DNA of 64,000 nt from Heterobilharzia americana (GCA_944470555.2 OX104127.1:91474708-91538707), one strand, 5' to 3'. Positions 1 to 12,449 are shown, counted from the stretch's first letter. A program made the numbers and translations. The notes: generated from the sequence alone by a model not told the origin.

Positions 1-850
1 ACTACCCATCATTAATATATTCCTGCATACAGTTCTACATTTAACTGCATACAGACATTTACAAACAAACTACTACACTCTTTTTCATCTACGCAGTCAG
101 TCGCATCTGTATTTATGTTGTAGGTTTTTCTAATAAGGTTCATAATTCAACTGAATAAAATTCACAATCACTCATCCGTATAAAAATTGTCATTTCTAGT
201 AATTTTGCGAAGAATAAAATTCATAGCAATATTTGAACTTCACTATTTGGTAGTTTCAAAACATATTATCGTCTGGATACATGTTTTCAACTCTGTAACA
301 GGAGCTTTGACTTGATACAATTTCATTTACCAGAATTTTTAGCGAACTTAATCGTTTGACGAACCTATTCAAAGTATTCATTCACACACCTAATCAAATA
401 TGGGTGTATAACTGTAGAACCTGATGAAAAAGTTATTAAGACAATGATTTTTTTCATTGCATAATGCACAAACTGTATAATGATATGAATATTGTCAATC
501 ATTACCTTCTACTGGTAAGTGTTCGAAGGGATTGGCAATGGTCAAAAGTTAGTGGTGTAGCTGTCGAACACCAAAAGATCTATCAAGTGATTTCTACAAC
601 TGTAGGATCTTAAACATCAAAAGTGGCATCACTTGTCATATTTTTTAATTCCATGTCTAGGAAACACTAATATTTCATATAGTTCCGGGGCTATTGGGGA
701 TAAAATGTTGAGCCTTCGAAATCTTGCCAGTGAAAGGGAATGATGGATGATATTTGTGTAAGTTAGGTTTGAACACAGTGGAATGAATTAATTGTTTTTT
801 GATAATTCAGTTTAGCGGTTTTACAAAAAACTATTGATTTCCGGTAGGTA
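1..850. other. No gene recognised, AT-rich
   Basis: No long ORF, RNA gene or retroelement motif was recognised. The sequence is AT-rich and resembles intergenic or intronic DNA. Confidence 0.5.
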
Positions 851-854
851 TTCA

Positions 855-1005
855 GCATGGAATGACATTAGTTGGAGGAACATTAAGAACCTGGGAGTAG
901 TGTTTCGTCCTGGTGCTTACCCATGATCCCAAGAAGGATCGCATCCAGTACCTTCGGGTTCAGATGCGCTATATCATAAACTGAGAGAAGTAGGGAATAT
1001 GGACC
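855..1005 (-). mobile_element. Degenerate tRNA-derived SINE (Sm-alpha-like)
   Basis: On the minus strand the segment carries GGATCATGGG, then GCACCAGGACGAAAC and a CCAGGTTC run, in the order I recall for the body of schistosome Sm-alpha SINEs. The GAAAC of a hammerhead motif is at 906-902. The CUGANGA half of the core is missing, so a ribozyme is not predicted. It lies head to head with the SINE that starts near 1012. Family assignment is from memory. Confidence 0.4.
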
Positions 1006-1011
1006 ATTAGG

Positions 1012-1135
1012 TTGCGATCCAGTGGCGCAATGGTAACGTGCTGGCTGCGGAACCTAGAGATCCTGGGTTCGATTCCTTTTAGGGTAATAGGTGGGCACTG
1101 CTGAAGAGTCTCATACTAGGACGAAACTAATGTTT
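1012..1135 (+). mobile_element. tRNA-derived SINE with partial hammerhead motif
   Basis: A tRNA-like head has box A (GTGGCGCAATGG, 1022-1033) and box B (GGTTCGATTCC, 1066-1076). It is followed by a hammerhead-like body: GCACTG (1095-1100), core CTGAAGA (1101-1107), a helix II hairpin (1108-1111 pairing with 1119-1122) and GAAA (1123-1126). The sequence after GAAAC no longer provides helix III, a cleavage triplet or the second helix I strand, so this copy is 3'-truncated and inactive. Schistosome Sm-alpha repeats are known to combine a pol III promoter with a hammerhead. Confidence 0.65.
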
Positions 1136-3975
1136 TCTGATAAGTTTAACTTGAATGTCTACAATCAGTGTAAAGCTTACAATTTTACTCGATATATCGT
1201 CAAAATGAAAACATTGTCATTTTGTGTAAACATCCAGTTTGGACTTATCATTAAATGAAATCTTTAGCTAAACATAACTGATATGCTGAATTTAACGACC
1301 AAATTTCATGTTGATCAAATGGATCATATATGCAGATCAGTTAAAATACGATGTAAAAGCTAGAGCCAATCACTTGTGGCACACTGAATTATTCAGTTAG
1401 TGATAACATTGGATGCTAATCGAATACTACTTCTTCTCAGTGAAATACTTTATTGTATCTTTTGTTTGTATATGGGTGGGTATCAACTCTTGATGTAACT
1501 AGTTGACTTCATCTTAACTTATGTGACTAGAGGGGGTTCAGTACTTTGTCAGTTGAAACGTCTTACTTACTGGGATCGATTGTTGGCCATCTTTAGACCT
1601 ATTTAAAGAAATGGTGAATGGAAAGCAGTAACTTGTATAGCAGGATGTGAACAAGATAAAATATTCTCAGTCTAACTTCTAGATGACACAAAGTTGATAA
1701 GGCGTAGTAAGGCTAGTTAGTATAAAATAAATTATAACCGATAGATGACAAACTGCAGTATTATTCACACAAACCCCATCTGTAAAAGCTACTGAGTAGT
1801 ATCATAAGTAACAAATATTTCTCTCAATAAGTGAGCCTATCCTTGTAAAACTACGAGATATATTAGTGAGAATCTAAACTTTCTCTGTCAATACTAGCAA
1901 TAACGAAGTCAATATGTCATAACTAGTCAACTGATAAGCGAATGAATAACTGAATGGTTTGTCACTATTTGTATAGCTTTCAGTGTTTTCATGGAGTTGT
2001 TTGTATAGAGCTTGCTATGAATTCTGATCACATTATACCCTCATGCTTCTACATGTATTGATAAGTGTTACTGATACATTGAAACTACTTTCATTCGTTA
2101 TTACTCATTATTAAAAACCTTGTAGCTTTTATTTGTAGGTTGTTTGCTCATGTTCCTCCTGTCAAAGAACTAGTATGGAAAAATCTAGTTTCCATGACCT
2201 CACAAAAGTGCTCCCTATTTCAATCAAAGTTCGCTGCGGGGACTCTAGGTAAAAGAAGAAATGAGGTACATAGTTGGAGAAAGAAAAAGATAAACCTATG
2301 TTTCTTACTTGTTGGAATTCTTCAGCAGGTTATTTCTGCAACCTCAGAACAATTTATGCTGATAGTAATGTTCGGATACACATCAACGAACACTGAAGCC
2401 AGAGTTGTTCTCACTGAGCAATTTTTGATGCATTTATATGCCACAAATGATCATCTATTCCATCAGCGATAACTTGTACTTCTGAAAGTATGAGTGACTG
2501 CACATTCATGCTCAAAAGAACACTTTTATTAAGAACAATAAAATGTAGGGTGTCAGTATCGCTTAAATAATAATATAAATGCTGGATTCACTTTCGAATA
2601 GGTTAGCATACATCGTATCAATATAGTCAGTTTGTTACTGAAGTCTTTTCCATGGTTATTTACTTCACATAGCTCCCACTACTGGATAAATGCATTGATA
2701 TATGAATAGGTGGCAAAGTCTCTGAACACAAATGTTTCCTATTTCCAAACTATATTGTTTTGAAGCATGCCACATGAACCATCACTTCACAGTCTGTAAC
2801 AGATCATGTGACTCAGATTATGCATAACAAGCATTAAATGCATACAACATACGTGAGCGTTCCTCAGATTCCTGCACATATACTGCAGATATCCTAATAT
2901 GCAGATGACAACAAACTGGTTGCCTATGAATTCATCCTTCATCATTGAACACTGGTCAGTGAAGTGATGTGATTTAGTAGTACGAGATGGAGATGGTTTT
3001 CAGCCGACGAAAGTCAGTCCCACCTTGTAATGTTTTATCAGAAGGATAAGCTAGTAATCAAATCGTTGTGAGCAATACGTGAGTGAAGCTTTAGTTCAGA
3101 ATGGACAGTGGCAACATACACTTTGTCAGTCTCGTTAGTTATGGTTAAGCTGATATGTTATGCAGTTGGAAAATTATTCATGAAACAGGTGAGGGAAATC
3201 TGTTATCCGAGAGACAGGTAGGAATCTCAATGATTTTTTTAGAAGAAGAGAAGTTAGAATTGTTCTACTTCATTTATATACAATCAATTCAAGGGTTTGG
3301 TTCACACCTGAAATTTGTACAATGACTAATTGCATCTAAGAGGAATCAAACCAACTTGTGATGCATATATAATTGATTTCCGACCATGTCGTGAACAATT
3401 TGTTGCTGACTAATTCTCTAACCCTATTGGTTATCTTTTTTCAATGCAACTGTGTTTATGCTACTGTGACAATGTCACTGTCAGTACAGGTATGTAATAT
3501 TGTTTTGATCAATGTGATTGAAATGTTCAATGGAGATGTTTTTTGGTCCAGCCTAAGACATATGTATTACAATTTCAAAATTTGCTACAGATTCTGTGAG
3601 CTGTACCAGAGTGGTAATTTCCTGTGAATATCTTTAGTATCTAAGTCGGGACGATAAACAGTGGGGAGTTTCTCTTCATCAATACATTTATTATTCCTTT
3701 ATTCTCATGAGAGGTATGCGATAATTTACGAAGTATTCCACAAACAGAGGAAAACGAAATTATTTTATTTCCTTTTATTAGTAATAAACAGTCATGACTG
3801 TATCATACTTATGGAACTGTAATGCATGCTGCCAAGTGATTTGGTCAGCGTGATTAACTCAACAATAATCGCTATTCAAGATTCTTTAGAGACCATTTTA
3901 TTCATAGTTGATAACAGCTTCAAAGTATCTTCAGCAGTGGAACACTATGGATCACTTAACCGATAATTAACTCTA
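1136..3975. other. Unassigned AT-rich stretch
   Basis: ORFs here are short and show no recognisable domain. The only part with exon-like signals is 2139-2248, listed separately. No retroelement protein similarity was recognised. Confidence 0.4.
2139..2248 (+). CDS. Possible internal exon, product unknown
   Basis: A 110-nt interval is preceded by TTTTATTTGTAG, a good acceptor, and followed by GTAAAAG, a good donor. Two of its three frames are open throughout. Frame 1 reads 36 codons and contains the peptide SFHDLTKVLPISIKVRCGDS; the third frame stays open well past the donor. No family is recognised and no partner exon was found in the window. Short AT-rich intervals bounded by AG and GT are common by chance, so this is only a candidate. 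Confidence 0.2.
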
Positions 3976-3979
3976 GGTA

Positions 3980-4395
3980 GTTATTATTATTTTCCCCTTG
4001 GATTCCTGGTGGAAAATAGGTCTTCAGTAGCATGCCTCCATTGCACTCTGTCCTCTGCAACTTTTGAACCTGGCTGCACGACTGCACAAAAGCTTTCATT
4101 TCTTCCTCACATCATCTCTTTCATGTCACCCTCGCCTCGGACGCCCAACTCGTCGTTTCCCATCTGGGTTCCACTTGGCCTGGTGCATGATGTCCCCAGT
4201 CAGCCTTCTCAGTGTATGCCCAATCCAATCCATCTCCACTTCCTTCCACTGCATATTAGTTGGGTGATAGGTACTTGGTTGGTTTGTTAGAAGGCCAGAG
4301 TTCCTTGTTGCTTATTCTTATTATTCTGGCAATCCATCTGAGCTTTAGTAACGAGCCAGCGTAGACAGTTGTTGATGAATGTTTCTTGTTATTTA
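3980..4395 (-). mobile_element. 5'-truncated SR3/Perere-3-like RTE fragment
   Basis: The segment starts with an ATT run, which is the complement of the AAT tail. It then follows the reverse complement of the 3' end of the two long SR3-like copies in this window. Landmarks are the CCTTGGATTCCTGGTGGAAAATAGG block, the CCCAGTCAGCCTTCTCAGTGTATGCCC block and the CAGTTGTTGATGAATGTTTC end. It is the C-terminal coding part plus 3' UTR of a minus-strand insertion, more diverged than the 10.5-kb fragment. No clear target-site duplication was found. Confidence 0.8.
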
Positions 4396-5089
4396 AGCCT
4401 ACTCCAAATAAACTATTCATAAGCGTTTGATAAAACTTTTACAAATCACTATACAATAATAAATAAGTAGGTTTGAGAACTGTATGCCAGCAGACAGTAA
4501 AAGTGAAATTAGCGTTATATTGTGCTTTAAAAATATGAGCGACAAACGGATTTTATAATTTCTAAAAAATATTTCTGTGCACTGAAACAAATCAGTAAGG
4601 TCACGAAATGTGCAGCAGAAAAGAGGATATGCTGTATTAGCAAATACTTCAAACAGCATACAAAGGTAAAATTTGGATTATTTTACGGCTAAACCTACAT
4701 TAAGTCGATTTCGAATACCAACGCAAGACTATACTCGTCAAGTAATAGAATCTGAACAATGAAGGAACCTTTAACCTAGTTAAAGGATATAAATGTGTTA
4801 ACACAAAATGGATTCGAAGGTCGAGCACTCCGTTGAGTTTTCAGAACTTAAATACTATCGTCCAGTATTGATGCAAATCTACAAAACATGACTATTTCAG
4901 AAAGTCAAACTAATGATGAGTAAGATGGTCTCCCTCTCAAATTCAAGTAGATTTGGATTGATATGAGAAGTCATGACTAGGTAGCCAGTGTGAGTTGTTT
5001 GAAGCGACAGTGGAGAGTCATGAATTCACATGGCAGTCGGAGAAGACCCTCGGTTATTAAAGTAAGATAACAGTCTGGTAGTAGTCAGA
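4396..5089. other. No gene recognised
   Basis: AT-rich; the short ORFs have no recognisable similarity. Confidence 0.4.
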
Positions 5090-5215
5090 TATCGTAGCTC
5101 AGTTAATAGAATACTGAGAGGGGCTGGTTCAAATGCTGTCACAGTCCAGATTTTCATTTCACCGTCACTCATCATCCAGTAACAATACAATTCTGCCAAA
5201 CTATGGTTACCTCAG
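5090..5215 (+). mobile_element. tRNA-like SINE remnant
   Basis: It has a tRNA-like head: a TAGCTCAGTTAATAGAA box A region (from 5095) and a GGTTCAAATGC box B-like motif (5129-5139). The head runs into a non-tRNA body. The acceptor stem does not close, which argues against a functional tRNA gene. It has no hammerhead core, so it differs from the SINEs at 1.0 and 11.4 kb. Confidence 0.4.
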
Positions 5216-6867
5216 ATAGTAAAACTGATGCTTAGATATGTGTCGCATTTTGAAGTGACAACGCCGACTTATGTATTGATTTACATAATTTTATATATAG
5301 ATTCTTCGTTGTTTAATTTTAAGTAGTTACACTTGATACTGTCTGTCTGTGCAGTGTGTCTGAATATTTTTAGCATACCACTTATATCACACATTCCATA
5401 TTTTTACTTCATTTATTGTAAATGGGTAATGTGGTAGTACCTATTTCAATGTAAAACACTAAATAGGGAACATAAATGTCGGAAATATACTGAAGATGAG
5501 CAGCAAGTTAGTGTGTATTAGTATCTTATTCGTCTTGTTCTGTCTTTTGGTGTGAATAACTCATTAGTCAATAAGTTGAAGTTGATCACGCTATAATGAT
5601 GTTCAACACAAATGATAACCCATATTAGAATACTCTGCTAATATTCTCATAAGATTTTACTGAATGTTTCTGTAAATAATCATGTCTGTGATTTTTAACA
5701 ATCTTATCAACAAGTTTCCAAGTGATATCGAAGCTGACTGGTAATTTCTATGCAAAGAAAATAGGTAGAAATCCTTCAAAAGACAAATAAATTGATACAA
5801 CTCTACATCAGGTATATGAACTAACAAGTATGAAATACATAACTTTGACACTTATATGATTTCTGACTGTCTTTAAACTTCACTGTTTAAATATAGCTGC
5901 ACTTATCTATGCTTTACTGACCTAGATGAGAAACACACCGAATTGAAAACAAAATGAAATGTTTACAACCCTTCATCCCTTTTCCCCTGCATTATACGAA
6001 TGATAAAAAGGAATGAACGACTTCATTTTTATATTTGCGATTTGAATCATGCATATAATGCAAAAGAACTTTATATCTACAACTCATCATTATTCACTAA
6101 AATGAAATATTTGGTTATATACATAAGAATGTAGATAATGCACAATAACTGTTTTCATTCAACATAATTTTATGTTACAAGCAAAAATTGAAGTTGAGTG
6201 AGCAACCAATAAATAACTTCAAAGCTGAGCTATACAAAAATGCTATTTAATTTATCAGTAAAGTAACTTTCAAAATAAAATAAAAAGGTAGTGCTTCTCT
6301 GAGATTCCTACTTTGATTCCTTCGGTTTAATAACAGTAAAAAATCCTAGTGAGGAAAATGAAAGATATAAACCAGAGGTTGTCATATATCAATATGTATT
6401 ATCTGACTAGCTTCACAGTCTTCTAACATATCAATTTACATTTTTCAGTATGACTCATTAATTTATTTTAATTTCACATTTGATCTAAAATATGACATTT
6501 TTAAATGGAATTTACTTTTAATCTTGAAAAATACATTTGTACAAACCTTGTTTTTACAGTCAACTCATAAAAGCAGTGCAACTAATTTCAAATGTATGGT
6601 AAGACGTTTGTGTGAAACAAGTGTCAGTGAATATTGTTTGATAAATCACTTATGGTTTAGTTCGATGAAACGGCCGTTGGAATATATCTGAGTGTGCCAA
6701 TTAGTGTATAACATGTTGAAAGCTTGTATTCTAATGTCCTGTGACAGTAGACTGTTTTCATTGGGTAATAAGTGTGCTAGCAGATTATACAGGTTATCAT
6801 AGAAGACAATAAATATACCCTGGTCATATGTAACTTCACAATTGTTTTCTTTAATAAGGATTCAAGA
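5216..6867. other. No gene recognised
   Basis: Very AT-rich sequence with no ORF of interest and no recognised repeat. Confidence 0.4.
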
Positions 6868-8140
6868 GTTAAGCATATGATTATATAATAATGAGATTTC
6901 TCAGTTGATGGAGTGATGAAACAATACAAGCCTTACATACACCTTGTCAGCATAAATGTTTGTTACACTACTCACTCAAGTCAATGAAGAACCTACAACT
7001 ATGGTTAGGACATGTCAGATCAAAATCAAACCTGACAGGAAAGTGCATCATCTCAATTTACTACACTCCACAGTAGCATACTTGCCAACCAAACGGTGGA
7101 TAGCAAGTGAATGAGATGAAAACTGACAAACGTGAAGGGAGCATAGAAAGAATAAACAGATGATGGATATGGGAGATATTCAACACGTTAAAGGTGACCA
7201 TAGTTATTTACTTCAAACGATCGCACTGTCTACGTTTCCACTGAATGTGTTCCTCCACTTCAGATGGATAAGTGCTGCACATCTTCGTTTGTGAATGAGA
7301 AGTGTGATTTCACTAACAACATCAGTGTACCTGTCATTAGCAATTATGGCTACAATGTCTCAGTTTTCAGACTATGATGAGGTGAGATGCGTGATCCGAG
7401 GACTGTTGAAGAGGCACTGTCCAGTCAGTCAGACTATCATTCTAGTGGTTAGAGTAAGATGAGAACTGTCGTTGAGTGGTCTGTGGTTTATTGTATGTGC
7501 AAACACTGTGACTACTCTGATGAAATACTTGTGTTGTATTAGTGACAGTGTTTGGAAGCCGTCTGCAGTGTCACTTCAGGTGTTCTGTGTGCCTACACCA
7601 ACACTTTCCTCAGTCTTTCATGTGTGCATCTATTGAATGCATCATCACTGGAAGAAGTTGAAGATATTGCCTTCTACGGCGATCCTTCTATTCATTACTC
7701 TCTATATTCAACCAGCTACAAAGCAGTGGATCAGGTACCTCTTACTCCTCGTCACCGTTTGCGACAAGTCAACAGTGATATTCATATTTGTACTGTGTTT
7801 TCAATCTGGACACCCTGATCAGATTAGTAGTTTTGTGGAAAGCCTTGTTCATTGAGGTCAGTGTATACATTTGTGTACTGTGAAGATGAAGAGCGTTAGG
7901 ACACTGACTAGGTATCGTTTTACGCACGTGAGTTGAGCTAGGTGTTATGGTGAGTGGCAGGGGTACTCGATGACCAGCTGTGCTCAAGTAGACAACTAGG
8001 AACATCTAAAGGGTTGCGGATATCTGACGCTGACTGTTTAGGAATTCTTTGATGACATACTTCACCATATCACCCCACGTAATAACCCAGAATCTTTGTC
8101 ATTCGCCAGTTAGTTCTTCCTGATGCTCTTGTTAGCATTG
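6868..8140 (+). repeat. 1.27-kb interspersed repeat, arm A
   Basis: This segment is repeated in inverted orientation at 29548-30815. By eye identity is in the mid-90s percent through most of it, falling off at the 8.1-kb end. It includes an 88-codon open frame at 7552-7818 that opens with TTG rather than ATG, and the other arm keeps that frame with three or so substitutions. There is no retroelement motif, terminal inverted repeat, poly(A) or microsatellite tail. What it is remains unknown; a segmental duplication or a non-autonomous repeat family are both possible. Confidence 0.8.
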
Positions 8141-9025
8141 CTGCTTGTCGTACTCATTGATACTAAGTAATCATTCCTGTGGCTCTGTGAATCATTGGTA
8201 AACCAGTTGCCTTTGAGTCCATGAATAATGGGCTTTCATTATTTGCATTCCCTACTGATGGATAGGTTAGGGCCTAGTTCTTCTTGCTTGTCGAATTAGA
8301 TAATTGTGAGATGGAGAATAATACATTGGGGTATCCAGGCATGAACAATATATTTGACAAATAGTGCCAATAAACTGAGATGCATGAGCTAGCTAACTGC
8401 GGAATTGTGAACGAGCAACGCAACACAATACGACGACGTGCCAAATGGTGTAAATGCTTTATCGTATGTCTTCAGCCCAACAATCTCGTTAAACTAATGA
8501 AAGTGAGTATTAATATCAATTATTGTCAAAATTTAGGCTATTGATTTTGAGGAATCATTTGCTACTATATGCTCAAACTTAAGTTGACCCACAAAGATTC
8601 ATCTATTCTCATGCAACATAATAGGCATAGCCCACTGCTTAACATATAAATCAATACATGGTGGATGAGTTAAATACATATGGATCACTGTCTGGTGTAG
8701 AATGATCAGAACATTAGAAAAAAGAATATTCATCATCGAATGCTCTAGTATTTACCTGGGTATTGGTGACTCTTGACCATGGAAGTATCCTGATCAAGGA
8801 AAAGCTTTTAACTTATTAAAAATTGTGGTAAAAATAGTGGTAAATATAAGTCAGATGAATATCTAAACTTAAACCTGTGACAATGCGTTTTCTAATCATT
8901 TGACTTGTATGTCAATAAAATATTTAAGTACAGGAATTAAAGCGCTGCAGTTACTGTAACTACCTCACTCATACTATCAGTAGTTTCTACCACTAATGCA
9001 ACACAGAAAATGCTCAACAAAGTGA
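8141..9025. other. No gene recognised
   Basis: Unassigned sequence beyond the end of the 1.27-kb repeat. No coding similarity was seen. Confidence 0.4.
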
Positions 9026-9135
9026 AAAAGGGTTCTATTCCTAGCGGGGTCATAGGTGCTCACTGCTGAGGACGAAATAGCTGCCCATTGCTCCGGAATA
9101 TCCAGTGTTTCTCCAGCTGAGATCAGTCCATAATA
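9026..9135 (+). mobile_element. Degenerate hammerhead-type SINE
   Basis: It has a box B-like GGTTCTATTCC (9031-9041), then GTGCTCACTG and CTGAGGACGAAA (9065-9076). Compared with the copy at 1.1 kb, helix II has been deleted, so the two conserved core strands are nearly fused. A sequence resembling the usual SINE body follows. It is not expected to fold as a ribozyme. Confidence 0.55.
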
Positions 9136-10476
9136 AATATCAACCTAAAATAAATACATTAATACTCAGAACCCTCAAAACTGTATGCCATATTCGACAA
9201 TCAACGAGTAACTAAACAAAATTATTTTTACTCATTTTTCGCTATTCAATGCTAATAGCTTTAACAAAGTTAGCAAGCTTATGCTCTATAATCCAACCGT
9301 AGTTCATGTGCATGGATGGTTCTGTCTTGTCAAATTGTTGAGGAAAATGACTACCGTGTGCGGTTCATTAAGTGCGATAAGTGTGTGTATTACAGATAGA
9401 AGTTTATACACACAAGCTTATGGTTCTCACCACACGTGCGTTCAGTATGCTACAACGTAGGGATGTGTTGTAACCAGGTTCAGCTATGAAACATTCCTTA
9501 TTAACTGACACAGTCAAAGTCGAACTTCCTACCCGAAAAGATAGCGCATAGAAATACAGCTGAGATGCTTTCAAGCTTTCTAAGTTTGAATGTATTTCTA
9601 ACGGTTCAGACTGAAAGCCTTCGGCGTTCTTCTAGTTCTGACCTTGATTTCTTTCAGAGTTTATCAAATGTATTCTGCATCACATTCTGAGTATTTTAAT
9701 TAGTAAAAACGAAAGTAGAATTCGAATCCTGTTTTATAAGTGCAGTTAGATGATTTGTAGTGTATTTGGTTTTCTGCAGAACATTTTGATGTCACATTCG
9801 TTGCTCACTATGATAATCTCACCCAAAGTATGTGGATCGCATATAATGACTGTTGTCATAGCCCATGATTTAGGGGTACTTTTACGGACTTTTTAAATTT
9901 TACCTGGGATTTCGGAAGGGATTTTACTAAGTAGTTATTCATTTTAAGGATATTGTTTACATACATGAATTCATTCTTCTTTTAATCTTTTTACGTTATC
10001 AAACTGTATGGCATTATTAAATGATTGGTGATAACAGATACCTTTGCACTGATGGGTTGTCATGAATTGAAATAAGAATATCTGTTCGATTGTGTTGTTC
10101 TGGTGACTGTCATGCCCAAATGTCCATTTTCTTAGCACTTAAATAGGCAATTAAAGAATATTTCACCTTGGTGGAACTGTGTCTCTGAACTGAAACTGTT
10201 GCCACCAGATATGGTATTCAACTTATCTAAGAGTACATGGTGCATGCTGTATTTCTAAGCTACAAATAAGTCGTTAGCACATCCTAGTCAAATTTTTGGT
10301 TTCACTATACTTGTGAAAACAGTTTCTTCAAATTCACTCATAATTAGATTTACTGTTATATAGGTGAATTCATAGTCGCCCTGTTGGTTTGTCTGTCTAG
10401 TTTTTCTGAATTTCAACGTAATTTCAATGCCAATAGAGGACTTACTAGTTTGAAAAATTATCCCTTCATATAAATC
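9136..10476. other. No gene recognised
   Basis: AT-rich; no ORF with recognisable similarity. Confidence 0.4.
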
Positions 10477-10741
10477 TGTCGTATTACTATTATTATTATT
10501 TGTTTCTTGGGTTCCTAGTGGAACATACGGCTTCAGTAACACGTCTCCAGTCAACTCTCTTCTCTGCAAACTTTTGAACTTGGCTCCACGACAGCCCAGA
10601 AGCTCTCATTTCTTCCCCACACGATCTCCTCCATGTCACCCTCACCTTGGACTCCCAACTAGTCATTTCCCATCTGGGTTCCACTCGAGTGCCTGGTCTG
10701 GTGCGTGATGTTCCCAGTCAGCCTTCTCAGTGTCATATTAC
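10477..10741 (-). mobile_element. 5'-truncated SR3-like RTE insertion with TSD
   Basis: The insert body (10488-10730) begins with an ATT run (AAT tail on the minus strand). It continues with the complement of the SR3-like 3' terminus and stops abruptly at the CCTTCTCAG block, so only about 240 bp were reverse transcribed. It is flanked by an 11-bp direct repeat with one mismatch: TGTCGTATTAC at 10477-10487 and TGTCATATTAC at 10731-10741. This is a typical dead-on-arrival product of target-primed reverse transcription. Confidence 0.85.
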
Positions 10742-11370
10742 AGATTTTAAATTGTAATTTGTGTTCCAAGGTTAATATGGCGGAGTTATTTTCTCCTTTT
10801 TATGAATATAATTTGAATACATCCTATATTTGAGATGCTCACTTTGCTAAATAACAAATTACTTTGGCACTGAATCGGATCCCACTTTTGTTTTAAATCC
10901 ACGTTTCCAACATATGAGATGGTTTTGATTTATACTCTTGTTTAATTCCATACTTGAGGTTCATTAGTCGGAACACTTTAACAAGTAGAACCTTTAATTC
11001 TGGCATAAAAGTTGCTTAGTCAATTTGCTTGTAAGAAAAGTTGAAAGTACGGAGTCATGAAAGACACTTCTTGCCTAACGTGTATAGTTTATGTGATGTG
11101 TTATTCTGTCGTTGATTGCACAGAATTGATCGGTCTCTATTAGCATAAAGGCTTCTATAAGAATGCCTGGATAATGTGAAACGTAGGTCCTGAAATTCAC
11201 TGTTAGCCACTGTCATCAATATCAAAAATTTGAAAATACGGTTAGTATCAAGGCATCCACACAGGAGCTCATAAGCTAACAGAGACCGGTTAATTCGGTT
11301 CACTCAACTAAGGGATAACACCAACAACATCATATGAACTATACCCGTTATACAAGAAGTGTCTGACGTG
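10742..11370. other. No gene recognised
   Basis: Unassigned AT-rich sequence; the minus-strand ORFs show no domain. Confidence 0.4.
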
Positions 11371-11560
11371 ACTCAGTAACCTATTGGATAACACTTTAGT
11401 GTTTGAAGCGGTCGGTCCTGGGCTTGAGTCCCAATGGGAACAACACCGGCCACTGGGAAGCAAGTATATGCAGCTGACGAGTCCCAAGTAGGATGAAACG
11501 CGCGTGCTGGATTCCACTGTTAGCCATTATCCATCATCAAACTTGCTTGTTCCAAGCTAA
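11371..11560 (+). mobile_element. tRNA-derived hammerhead SINE, near-complete
   Basis: The head is tRNA-like with an ACCTATTGGATAAC box A region and a GGCTTGAGTCC box B (11421-11431). The body contains a near-complete hammerhead (listed separately) and the ATTCCACTGTTAGCC sequence I recall from schistosome Sm-alpha units. It is the best preserved SINE in the window. The Smalpha name is recalled, not searched. Confidence 0.75.
11468..11512 (+). ncRNA. Hammerhead ribozyme, probably inactive
   Basis: Parts in order: helix I 5' strand ATGCAG (11468-11473), conserved CTGACGA (11474-11480), helix II GTCC...GGAT hairpin (one G.U pair), GAAA (11495-11498), a very short GC-rich helix III (CGC/GCG), then the cleavage position and helix I 3' strand CTGGAT (11507-11512). 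Schistosome hammerheads are known for this minimal helix III. Two departures stand out: the nucleotide at the scissile position (11506) is G, giving GTG where GTC is expected, and helix I has a G-G mismatch (11470/11510). A G at this site is normally not cleaved, so self-cleavage is unlikely. Confidence 0.65.
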
Positions 11561-12440
11561 CTTCTTGAAAACTATTTACTACTACCAAAATTACAAGTTA
11601 ACATTGCTTTGAATGATAATAGGGTGGTTTCAATTAAGTTCTAATCAAGCTAATACTACGTATTCTATTCAATTTTAATGGTTAGGGGGACTCACATACT
11701 TCTAAACTTGTTTCACTCTTTATGCTAAGGTATGCTTATTAACACATTTTTTTGGTTGTTTTACTATTGCTGCATAGTGTGAAATCTGAGAAGATCGGAT
11801 GATCTAAATTAGTTTTTAAGATCTGTATATATAATTGTATAAGGTGTGTTTTATTTGTGTATCTTAGAAAAAACAACTAAATGAACAAATGCTTTGTATT
11901 ATTCCCAAACGTTTCTATCTTGCTAAGAGTAAGTAAATCTTTTGTAAAAAGTCTGTCGCTGGGGAAAACAAATTGTTTGTCACGAACTTTCCACTTCTGC
12001 TAAACAAACACTACGCGGCTGGGTGTAAATTTCAATCTTAGTTATAGTAAAATGATGTAACACCACTGCTTCAATAACTTGATATATCTTATGGTAATTT
12101 AGCACTTGTAATCATACACTTTAGACGTTTAGTAAGTGTCATGGTCCTATCGATTGAATTGGCTAAGGATGATTGGTTCGCTCACAAAACCAACTGATGA
12201 TATGTTTGATTACGTAAAGCAGTTACTGGTTAGACACCGGTTTTTAGATTAATATAAGTAAAACTTGGGCGCTGTGGTAGAATTTAATTCCGTATTAGAT
12301 TTACTTATTTGATTTATAACACACAGTAACACAGTATTATTTACTTGATGACGTTTCGATCATAAATTATTGCTCATAATCATATCAATGTAATCATGCA
12401 GCTTTCGACATTTGACTTTTATCTTCCTATCACCTCATAT
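11561..12440. other. No gene recognised
   Basis: Unassigned AT-rich sequence between the SINE and the Penelope-like cluster. Confidence 0.4.
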
Positions 12441-12449
12441 GATTTGTTT

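Noticed and set aside
1012..1085. Functional tRNA gene
   Set aside because: Boxes A and B are tRNA-like, but the acceptor stem does not close and the unit continues into a SINE body with a hammerhead motif.
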